DNA from: Corythucha ciliata
Taxonomy: Eukaryota; Arthropoda; Insecta; Hemiptera; Tingidae
Assembly (NCBI GenBank): GCA_038030265.1
Contig: CM075941.1
Coordinates: 11,036,001 to 11,100,000 of the forward strand
DNA length: 64,000 bases
Reading direction: 5' to 3'
Positions 47,243-59,200 of this stretch are shown here, piece after piece. Positions within the stretch are counted from its first letter, which is position 1, and each line of letters starts with the position of its first letter. The notes beneath the pieces are model-generated. The model was not told where the DNA came from and did not search any database. It saw only the letters and a program-made list of their open reading frames with translations. A program made the position numbers and the translations under genes.

Positions 47243-50200
47243 TTATAAACTTGAAAAACCTACGGCAAAAATGTAAACCACAAGTGTAAGACTACCAATT
47301 GTAGTTATACACAGCGATATAGCATGGCGAGCACTGGACAAAGGTACACGGTTATGAAGTAGAAGTTCTACCAAAGAGGCCGTTATGTGTTGCCCGTCGA
47401 AGTAAAAACACGGTATAACGTTGAGCAAGGCGAGGCCCGATGAGAAAATAGTGATAAAATGACACAGTTTGGTCAACGAGTCAGGGATGGACGAGGGGAA
47501 AAATTGGTAGAGTCTAATGAAATCGGTGGCTCGTATGGAATAGTACACTTCGGCCGGACTGCCGAGAAAGAGAACGGGCTCGCCTGTGGAGCGATGAAGG
47601 CGAATGAGCTTCGTCGTATTTTCGAGGGATGGCTTGAAGCAGTGAAAATTGTCGGAACAGTCCAAAGATTTCAAACAGGCCTCGGCTCCCAGATCGATAA
47701 CGCTGCGCACCAGTAAACATGAGTGTTGCGGTAGAGGCAGGGGTTCGTCTTCATCGCCAACGAACTCGAAACACAGGTGTCGAGCACTGTTGCCTTCGCA
47801 ACACTCGACCAAGCTCTCCGAGACGTGTTTCGCTAAAAAAACGAATTTTTCAGGTCGGATAATAAATTTTGACGACTTTTGCTAGCAAACCAACCTGGCA
47901 CACTTTCGTCGTGCTCTTTAATAAAATTGTCAGGAATGCAAAACCCCGCGTTAGGCTCGTGAAATATTTTAACGAGGCTCTCCTGCCAGCTGGAAATCCC
48001 TCTCACTGGGTGACTATTCACTCTCGTTATTATGTCTCCAATTTCAAGACCACTGTTACCATACAGGGGTGATCCCTTTGGGACGGAAAATCACGTCAAC
48101 ACTCGAAACGATGCTCTCCCACAAAAAAAACAATGTGTTATTTACCACTTTGACGTCCTCAATTTGTACGCCGGTCCCAAAGTTGTAAAATGGGTACAGA
48201 ACCCAGGGAAGAGTTGTGGCGAGAATAGCGGCGAACAAAGTTAAAATTATATTGTGCCAGACGCCGGCGCAGAGGACTCGTAGCTTTCTAATGGGAGGCA
48301 GACACTCGAGTTGATCCAAGTGTGTCACGACAAAGGGGATGATAATAAAGATGGCGGCGCTGAACCCCACTAAGTGAACGTCTTCCCTGCGAAATAACGA
48401 GTATAAAATTCAAATGGAGAAAAAGGGAAATTTAAACTTGCCTATTCAATAGTGATATACGCAGGGATCACCCCACAAATTCGTCGCCTAGGGTAAATTA
48501 GTGACTAAATTATGGGAGGTTTGAGTAATTCAGAAATCCAATTTGGATCTTTCATCACCAAATGGCTGAATTTGGCTTATTCAAACCCGAAACTCCGTCA
48601 TTGTAGCTTATAACAACACCGAGTTTTGCGGGTTTCCACTCTTTCAAAATCCAATTTCACAGATCCAACTATGGTATCTGAAAAATGGTTTCTCCAATCT
48701 TTCAAAACCAGATTTCTGCCGAATTAGCTCGTTCAAATTGCAATTTTAGGGAAGGTATTTACCGAACATATTTCGAAAACCAAAATTCGTGTGATTGGCT
48801 CTTAGAAGCCCTCATTTCGCGGAACATTCGTACATTCAACCCCCCGTTTTTTTTCCACGCTTTATCACTTCTTCTCAATTTCATCGGTTTGTCTGCATTT
48901 TAGTCGTGAATTAGCAATTTGTCTCCATTTTAGCCGCGAATTAGCGATTTATCTCCATTTCAGAAGTTAATTAGCGATTTTTCTTGCAATGAATTTGCAT
49001 TTTTCCTTATTAGAGCCGCTAATGAGCGACTTTACCCGTGAATTAGCGCCAAATTTTTAATTTTTGCCACGAAGTTGTCTCCGGAAACCGCGACTCAACT
49101 AACGAACTAGGCTCAATTTATTTCTTTGGAATAGCAAATGTTCTCAATTTAACCACATAAATAGCCATTTTTCTTGACTTCAGCCGTGAATTAACGTTTC
49201 ATCTAATTTTAGCCCTTCTAGCGAGCGATCAGTGAGAGTTTTTTCCCCCCAATTTATGCTGCGCATTAACGCTTTTTCTGAATTTTATCCGCGAACTAGC
49301 GCATTATCATCATTTAGCCGTGGTTAGCGATTTCATCCACTTTCAGCCACGAAGTTACCTTCCGAAGTTGTCTCCATATAATCCGCGAATTATAGCGTTT
49401 TCTTTACTTCAGCGCTTCTTCTCAATTTTATCGATGAATTTAGCAATTTTTCTCCATTTTAGCCGCGCATTAGCGAGTTTTTGTCATTTGAGCAATTTTT
49501 CACCATTTTAGCAGCGAATTTGCAGTGAATTCGTGTTTTTTCCCGATTTCAGCCGTTAATTAGCGATTTTTCTCAATTTCATCCATGAATTAGCACCAAG
49601 CCGAGAATTCGTGTTTTCGTAATTTTAGGCGCGAATTAGCGCTTTTTCTCAACTTTATCCAGGTTTTAGCACTTTTTCTCATCTCTGGCCGTGAATAAGT
49701 TCTTTTTCTCAATAGTTTCAGCCGTGAATTAGCCATTTATCTCAATTTCAGCCCCAAATTAGCGTTATTTTAAATTTTGGTCTGGATTAAGTAAGGCGCG
49801 AATTGTAGCGTTTTCCATTTGCACAAAAATCCGAGGGAAGGCAAAATCCGACATTAAAAATGATTATTTACCACTGTAGGCCATGAGCGGGCCATTATGA
49901 AAGGCTCGGCGGGCCGCTTCTTGGGCCGCGAGCCTTGGGTTGGCCACCCCTGGAATCCGTGTTCTAGAATAATACGCTGGATTACGAAGGGTGGGAAGCG
50001 GGTTGAAGTTGATCGCCCCGAGTCAGTGCCCCGTGAAAAGGGGGGCCCCGGATTCTTCAGATCTTTATTCTAATGTGGAAGAAATACATATAATCGTCTT
50101 CTATCAGAAGGCGACCAACGTTGATCGAACCTAAAATAAAATATGGATTTGTTCATGAGTCTTAGGCCCGTATTTATGAACGTTCCTCGAAGCTTCCTTG

Positions 50201-53200
50201 AGTCAAGGAACCGTTGTAAACAGTTTTGATCACAATACAAACACCTGTTCTAATGAATTTCAAGGGTTCCTTAATGTCAAGGAACGTTCATAAATGCGGG
50301 CATTAATGTTTTAGAGATTTGTTTTTGATGCGGAACCAGTAGCGCAACGATGAAGACATGAGAGGCAAAAAGTAATGAGGGGAAGGGGGTCCTTAGATGA
50401 TCCGCGCTCAGAATAGTGATAAACCCTGATTCTCGGTTAAAATTGAGAAAAAAACGCCAACTCATCGCTATGTGTGAATACACAGTTTATTCGCTGCTAA
50501 ATAGGAAAAATTACTTGTTTTTTCGAGATGAATTTGCGATTTTTTCACATTTATCTTTGAGTTAATTAGCGCTTTTTCCCCATTTTATCGGTGAATTAGT
50601 GATTTTTCCCAATTTTAGCAGCATGAATTTGCATGAATTGAAAAAATTGCTAATTCAATGCTAAAATTAGGAAAAAGCGCTAAATGGCTAAATGTGATAA
50701 AATCGTATATTCGTGGTCAAAATTGTAAAGTGCTAATTCACGGCTATAATTGAGAAAAAGTACTAACTCATGACTAAATGTTGCGGGGCATCCTAATTTA
50801 CAGCTCATATTACAGGCTTATATTCGGGGATGAGTCCCCAGAAAGAGAACTCGGTAGCTCATCAATTATAACGCGAGGTAAATCGAAGCGAGAATTCGTC
50901 AATTCGACCCAGAAACTGAATTTGCATAGTTAAAGGGTCGTGAACGGTCAAAACCTAAAGCCGCCTTCACGTGTGAGTTGTCAAAGCTCGGGCTTTGAGC
51001 TGTGTCCAATAAAATATAATGAATCCCTGTGCGCATCGTTCTTTGATTGGCCATAGCTCAAAGTCTTAGCTGTCACAGCTCGCATGTGAAGCCGCCTTAA
51101 CACCTCTGATGTAAAAATGTATTTTTTGCGTTCTATTTCTGAATTTTGGTCGAATAACTGACGTTGTTCCCTCCAAAGAGTAGTATTTTTGGAATTGAAC
51201 ATGGAATTTTCGGCCCCGGGAAGGCCCTGTGGAATGGTAACTGCGGTATTCTATAGTCCCCCAAACTGGACTCTTCCGTCGTAGAGGCGAATCCCTCGCG
51301 GCGGGTTTGTTCTCAGCAACAAACAGCCGCAAATAGGGTTGTCAGCAGTAGAACAACTACGGTTGGGTTTTCTGTGAGTCAGAACCGCGAAAATTGGGTT
51401 TTAGCGTGAAAAATCCGCGAAATGAGGGAGATTTTGAAGGAGGTAAAAAATAAAAACGTTCACGTCTTTTTGAAATTTCACCAATCACCTGTTCCGCACC
51501 CTAGCAACCGTCGTACGTTAATAAAGACGTGCGTGTTTTTACTTCATTCAAAATCTCACTATGGTTTTTAGAGTGCGAAATCAGCGAACATGTTTTTTTA
51601 GTGAGTCAGACGTGCAAAAATGGGGTTTCAGTGCGTAAAACCCGTGAAATTACTATATCAGATACAAAATGTATTTTAGTGAGCGAAATTCGGTAAAAGA
51701 GAGCTCCCAGGTCCGGGGCCCCATGTTTAATAAAGACGGCCCTGCCCCGAGTGCTCGCTCGCTTTGTTACGCCGCTGAATACGTTAAATTGCTATCATAA
51801 AAACGAGCACGACTCCCTAATCGAGTAAACCAAAATTTCAACATCAAACTGATCAACGATTAGTCGTTGTTAACTCGCTTTTATGTGTCCTTCTTTCCGT
51901 CGCAAGTGTTGTGCTAGGCGTTCTCGGAAACCATTTTTACAACTGGTCACCCAACGTCAAGGTACCTCTCCCTCATTGAGTGTCGTAGCGTATGGGGGGG
52001 GGGCGGTGGGGCGGCCCGCCCCGGGCATCACTTGAAATGGGGCATCAGTCGGTTGAGACTTTTATTTATTTTTAGAAATCGTGGCTTTAGGTCGACCAAG
52101 AGGCACCAAAACCTTACAAAATGGTCCTTTGCAGACCAGGGCACCCCCAAGAGCTATCTATAACAGTATAACGGCTGTCAGTTGGTGGGAGGAGGCGTAA
52201 AAACTACAATAAAGTTGACCGAAAGCTGAGTTCTGGCGGTGCCATGGCTTTTTATGGAGGCAAAACAGTTTGAGAACTGGCCGGAGCATGCCAGGGGCTG
52301 TGGGTTGCATCCCACCACCGGTCAGTGTGTAAACTGGAAGACTTTGACAGAGCTAACGTCACGGAATTGAGGTCTTTTGATTAACCAAAGGAGGAAAAAT
52401 TGTTTTAATGAAGAGCCGAATCCGTAAAATTGTGTTTTATAGAGCCAAATTACCGGCAAAATTGGTATTTTGAGTATGCCAAGTTCCGCGAATTCTGTTG
52501 TTCGAAGATACTAACCCTCAAGATTGGTTTTTTGAACGACTAATGCCCTTGAGATTGGTTTATTCACAGGGCCGGATTTAGAGAACGAGAGTCCCCTAGG
52601 CACCTGATTGAGAAGGGCCCTCTTTTTTCAACCCCACCCACACACCCGAGAGGTGGGGGGGGGGGTGCTTTTCGGGCCCGGATGGAACTCAATACGGCCC
52701 TTTGACATAACGCCCACCCCCCCTACAGATTTGTCGTCTCGCAAGGGGCCAAATATTTTAAATCACAAAAAAGGTCCAATCACAGCAAATCTGCAAACCA
52801 CATAAAGCTCTTACCATAATAAAGCCCCAACCACAGCAAAACTCCAACCACAGCAAAGCTCTTAACCAACCACTGTGAAACTCCAAGTACAAAAAAGGCC
52901 TGGCCAACCACAGCAAATATCAAAACCTAAACATAGCTCCAAACCACAACATACAGAGCTCCAAACCACAACACAGCTCCGAACCACAACCAAAGGTCCA
53001 AACCACAGCAAATATCCAAACCCCAGCAATTAGGTTCAAAACTACAGCAAAGCTCCAAACCCCAGCAAAAGTCCAAACCATGGCCAAGGACCAAGCCATG
53101 AAAAGCTCTTACTACAGTGAACCTCAAAACCACATCATAGCTGCAATCCACAGTACAGTCTCCACTCTCCACAGCTTCAAAGACAGGAAAGTTAAAAAAA

Positions 53201-56200
53201 AAAAAAAAACCAAAGTAGCAAACAGCTCCCTGAAAATAATGCTTCAAACTTCCGAGGATTATAGAAAAATAACCAGCCTACTAGATTCCGAAAAGATACC
53301 CTATTTCACCTACTGTTCTCCTGCCAACAGAAACACGCTTGATGTCGCCATACGGGGTGTTCCCATTTCCATAACTGAAAAAGAAATAACGGAAGAACTA
53401 AAAAATAGTGGGTTTTCAATCAAATCGGTTTCACGGTTCTTAACCCTGAATAAGCGTCCAACACCTCTGTGCTTTGTCACCCTGGACAACACAGCGGAGA
53501 AAACAAAGGACATCTTCAACTTGAAAAAACTTTGCTATTCAATAATAAAAGTGGAGCAAAAAAATAAGAACACACAGATCCCTCAGTGTAAAAACTGCCA
53601 GCGTTACCATCACACACAAAATTACTGCCATCTCCCCAGCCGCTGTGTCAAGTGCAGTGGAGACCATCACTACAAACATTGCACCAGACCTAAGAAAGAC
53701 GATGCCCAATGCGTGAATTGCGGTGGAAATCATCCTGCAAACTACAGAGGATGCGAATACTTTAGAAAAATAAATCAGAAAAGCACCAGCCAACCGACGG
53801 CTTCTAACTCTAAGCCCGACAATGTGATTATCGGTAATAAACAACCACAGCAGAGGACGACAAAACTGCGAAATAACTTATCTTATGCAGAATGCGCCAC
53901 GCTAACGGGCCCCGCCCCACACGCCACTGGAAATGAGAGGGATGTATCTAAAACCATAAATTCCGTCATTAAAATCATAATAGAGGCTACCTCAAATAAT
54001 CACCGCTCTCTCCAACTTCCTCATTAACAATGGACACTAGTAGTCAGACACAACCGTCTCATCAACCTGGAGCGACATCAAACCTCCACAAAATAGTCAT
54101 ATTAAACTGGAATGCAAACGGAATCAAACCTAAACAAAACGAACTAAAAATATTCCTATATGAACACAACATCAGCGTTGCTTGCATAACAGAAACTCAT
54201 CTAAAAGAAGGAGAGAAACTCACAATTCAAGGGTACACGACACTTAGGCGAGACCGAACTACAGATACACACGGTGGCGGAGTTGCCATACTAGTAAAAA
54301 ACAATATAGCTCACGATGAGCTCTTCACACCACAGCTAGCAAATCTAGAAGCATGTGGTATTACCCTACATACCCAACCGAAAATCAAAATATACGCGGT
54401 GAACAAAGCCCCATGCAAAAGTCTAAATGAAGGAGACATAATGTCACTATTATACAACGGTCAATGTCTCTTGGTAGGAGACCTAAATGCAAAATCTTCA
54501 GCTTGGGGTTGCATCAAAGAAAACTCCAACGGCCGGAAATTGCTTCAATACTCCAACCGAAATGGCTTTGACGTCATAGCACCTCCAGAACCAACGTTTT
54601 ATAGACCCGGGCGGACCCCTGATATACTAGACATCACAATTACCAAGGGAATCCACGTCCCCATATACATCAAAACCCTTAGCGAATTATGCTCCGACCA
54701 CTCCCCCTCGCTGGTCTCATTCCTCGCTCCTATCACAATTCAAGAGAGGAAAACAATCTTGACAGGGAAACTCATATGGCCCCAATTCAAGTCGTACATA
54801 AACGAAAAAGTCACCATATCCAAAACATACAATACCCCAGCAGATATTGACGCGGACGTGGAAGCCTTCATTCATTTACTCAAGGACGAAGTGTCCTTTG
54901 CAACGGTCACCCCCTCAGCGAACAGAAAAGCCAATCCAAATGACAATTTGCCCGCCGAACTACTTACACTAATTAGGCAAAAGAATGCTACGCGCCGACA
55001 ATGGCAGAGAAATAGAACTCCTGGAAATAAACGAGAACTGAACCGCTTCCAACACCGAGTAAAGGATGCACTGGATAAACACCGGCACATGACCTACAAA
55101 AAATACCTCAAGGACATTCATCAGACCGATGGCTCATTATGGAAAGCGACGAAACGTATCCTGAAGAAACCTAGCCGCATACCACCCCTAAAAAGTGGAA
55201 ACAGACTAGTAACGGCCGATGAAGAAAAATGTGAAGCTTTCAGCGATTATTTTAGCAAGTGCTTCGGGCCAACAGATGTGAACCAAGATGCAGACGAAGT
55301 CACACTCAATTACCACGAGAGCGTATTGCACACAGTCGAGCTTCCTATACCCTTCGTTTCTCCAAGAGAACTACAGAAATACATCCGGCAAGCAAAACAT
55401 AAAAAAAGCCCTGGCCCGGATGAAATACCCCCTTCAATAATAAAAGGCCTTCCAAAAAAAGGAGTCATGAAACTGCTTAACATTTTCAACAGCTGCTTAC
55501 GATTCTCGTACTTTCCAAAAGCCTGGAAAACAGCGGAAATTATCGTCATTCCTAAGCCGGGAAAAGACAAATCTAATTTAGCTAACTATCGTCCAATTAG
55601 CCTATTATCTTGCATCGGGAAGCTTTACGAAAAATGCCTAAAGACACGCATAATACCCTTCTACAAAAAAATAGTCCCCGACTACCAATTTGGCTTCACA
55701 GAACTCCACTCGACGGTACACCAGGTATATAGACTTGCAAACCCCATTATTAAAGGGTTCGAAAGAAAAGAGCACACAGTATGCGCCCTACTAGATTTAA
55801 AACAAGCATTCGACAACGTGTGGCACACAGGTCTTTTATGCAAACTAAAACGAGAAGGCGTCCCAAAATACCTTCTAGGATGCATAACATCCTTTTTAGA
55901 CAGTAGAGCCTTCTACGTCCGAATAAACAAGAGCAAATCTGCATTAAGAGAAATGTTATCCGGAACGCCACAAGGATCCGTTCTCTCGCCTATCCTCTTC
56001 AACATCTACGTGAGCGATATTCCCTCCTCCGCAAACGTCGACCTTGCCTGCTACGCCGATGACACAGCTGCGTTCTCCACAAATTCTAACCTCACTGATG
56101 CTAGGAATGACGTACAAACTCAAATAGAAGAGATGTGCCACTACTTCAAAAACTTGAAAATTCCCATCAACGTGGGAAAATGTGAGGCCAAAATATTTAC

Positions 56201-59200
56201 TTTACGCCGACATGCCGACCCTAAACCATTGAGCGTTAACGGAAATCCCGTGGAACCCGACCGAATAAAGTATAAAATACCTCGGAGTCCACCTCGACCG
56301 TCGTCTAACGTGGAAGCACCACATAAACAAAAAGCTTAGTGACGGATATGCACGCCAAGCGCTCCTTCGGCCCATCCTACACAGGAAATCGAGTCTCAGA
56401 CCGGAAATCGGCACCCTTCTGTATAAATCTATATTAAGGCCACTAATCTTATATGGAAGTGAAATATGGGGAGCGACCTCTCCTACAAAAATCAAACGGC
56501 TACAGGCATTTCAAAATAAAATATTAAGAATATGCGTTAATGCCCCATGGTTCATAAGAAACTCCCAACTCCATCGAGAATTAAAAGTCACAACAATAGC
56601 CGAACAAATCGAAACGAAGTTTCGGCGTTTTTACACCAACCTACCCAGCGTTAATGGTGCGGTTCACTTTCCCTCGGTGAAAAAATTGCAGAACGACTGA
56701 AGCCTCGAACTTTGCAAGATAAACTAAGTCTGTGATTTTGTCCATTCTTCCAGTTAAAACTGAACATTAACTTGACTTAAAAACATCATGTATAACAAAT
56801 GTGTAATTGTTGAGCTGATGATTCTATTAAAAAAAAAAAAGTACACAAAACGCTGTAACCAAAGCGCCAGCTATAACCACGAAGATGGCCCAACCACAGC
56901 AGAGCTTCAACCATTGTAAAGAGATCCGTCCCCCCCCCTTCTTGATTTACAAAATCCGGGCCCCCAAGAAAGGCCGGGCCCAGGGGTAACAGACCCAGTA
57001 CCCCCTGCCGCTTAAAAGGGCTGTGAGTGGCAGAGGCATCGGCAGGTGTGTGAGCTGGCCACCTTGTCTGACAATGAGAAATGGCCTGTTTATTGAAGCG
57101 CAAAACCTGTGAAGTTAGTTCTACTCAGAGTCAATCCTCGAAATTAGGAGTTTCAGCAGTTAAACCCGTGAAAGTGGTTTTTGAAAAAGCCGGACCCTCA
57201 AAGTTTGTGTTTTTCAAGTAAGCCAAGCTCATGACTTTTTTTTCTACAGAGCCAAACCCTCAAGATTGTTTTTTTCATCGATTAAACCCCACGAAATCGG
57301 TTTCTTGAAGACTCATTCTCGTGAAGTTGGTTCTCTCCGGAACATACCCCCCCCCCCAATCTTTGATCGTTCCTACACCATATTGGCTTAATTACTGCAA
57401 ATCTAGCTCACAGGGACTACGCAACTGTTGATTTTTGTCCCGAGAAACATTCCCACGCCAAGAATCTGTCAATCTGACACCACGCCAGTCTGTTTGTTCC
57501 GAAAAAACCATATATGTTGAATAGGTCCTTCCCAGGTAAATCGAATACGATGTTTGGGAGAAAAGTTTCCCCTACCCTAAGCCCTGGATGATTTCCGATT
57601 GAGGCGAGTAGCCCGATACTCGCATTTTTTGATAGTGAGGGGGGGGGGCATCTAGCATGACCACCGCTCCGGGCATCAAAATGTCACGCTGCTCCCCTGA
57701 GGACGGGTACTCACGAATGATGACATCTTGGCCTTCAGCGATAAACGCGATTGCAGGGTACTTGATCTTCGGCCTGGCCGGGTCTGTCTAAAACGCAGAT
57801 CGGCAGATCTGCAAGATTAACACCTCGCGTCTGCAGATTAACACCCAACATCTGCAGATTAACACCTAAATTCCGTAATTCAACGAAAATAGGACTATAA
57901 CACAAAAAGAAAGTTACAGTAGACTAATAATAGGCACAAAATTGCCGGACCTATTTTGATGAGACAATTTTTTTTTTTTCGTGGGCGCGGACCTGGCCTA
58001 GCCAAGCCCACCGATGCCAAAGCCATCAGTAGGCTCATACACCATACCCCGTGGGGCTGCAGACTCGGAAGGCCTAGTACGGCTCCTCAAATCTTCCTAT
58101 CCTCTCGAGAAACTCCAGGACCCGAACCCCATTAGTCCGGAAGAATTCTAGAGAGGATATCCTATCATGCCTAAAAACTTCGAATCTCGTCCTTGCGTAC
58201 CTATCGCATTCACACACTATGTGTTTCATCGTCCCCTCTTCAAGTCCGCACTTCCCACAGATAGGGCTGCTGACCACATTCAGCTTGTACAGGTGTCTCT
58301 CCACAGCATAATGTCCCGTGAAGTACCCCACTACCCTCCTAGTCTGCACCCGCCCTAAACTGAGCAGCCATTTCATTGTTTTCCTAACCATACCCTTGAT
58401 GCCTTCTCTTGTTGCTTGCCGGCAGTGAGTTTTCTCTTCCCATATTGCCTGAGCGCTATTGCGATATTGTCTTAGCCCCAGTATTACTTCCATCGGCCTA
58501 GCCATCATCATAAATGGTATGATTGGCTGGCTCTAGTATGCATTTTGAGGCTGAACAGTCAACGCAAAGAGGCCGATCTGCATGTTTTTATGAATCTGCA
58601 TGCTACGGTCGGAAGTTCCAGTTCTATAATAATATTTTCCACCGTCTCTGGTGGCCTCTGGTTTCACGTGTAGGTACGCCGAAAAATGCCAAACTCGACA
58701 AGCCCTCTCATTCATCGACATATTTCTTGACATAGTTGAACGGTCTGTTTATTCCGAAAAAAAGCGAATATGTTCAATAGGAAGTTAAATAGGGCATGGT
58801 CCTTCCCTGGTAAATCGAATACGATGTTTGGGAGAAAGTTTACCCTACCCTAAGCCCTGGATGATTTCCGATTGAGGCGAGTAGCGCGATATTCGCATGT
58901 TTTGATAGTGGGGGGGGGGGCATTCAACCATGACCACCGCTCCGGGCATCAAAATGTCACGCTACGCCCCTGCCCTTGTTAAGCCGTTAGCTAGCGACAC
59001 CCGATCTTACTGACAGGCTTTCTGGAAATGTACGCGGGTTGTTGTACCCTCAAGAAGCACGGTAGGTCCATTTTGGATGCTCTGAGCGAGTCGGACGGAC
59101 TGCGCCATGTTTGGGGAGCCCGAGAAACCTGCTGAGCATGTCTCAGACGGTTGTGACGTTTAAGGGGTGTCCGACCTGTCACTCCGGTATCGACAGTTAA

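Larger units (their letters stand above)
53194..56840 (+). mobile_element. Jockey-type non-LTR retrotransposon, nearly intact
   Basis: Two overlapping-style ORFs, a short 3' UTR and an A12 tail at 56829-56840. It lies antisense to MBTPS2 in intron 3. The left limit is uncertain: an A16 run at 53194-53209 and satellite DNA precede it, and ORF1 looks 5' truncated. Satellite of the same kind lies on both sides. No clear target duplication was found. One frameshift near 56270 is the only visible damage in ORF2. Confidence 0.88.
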
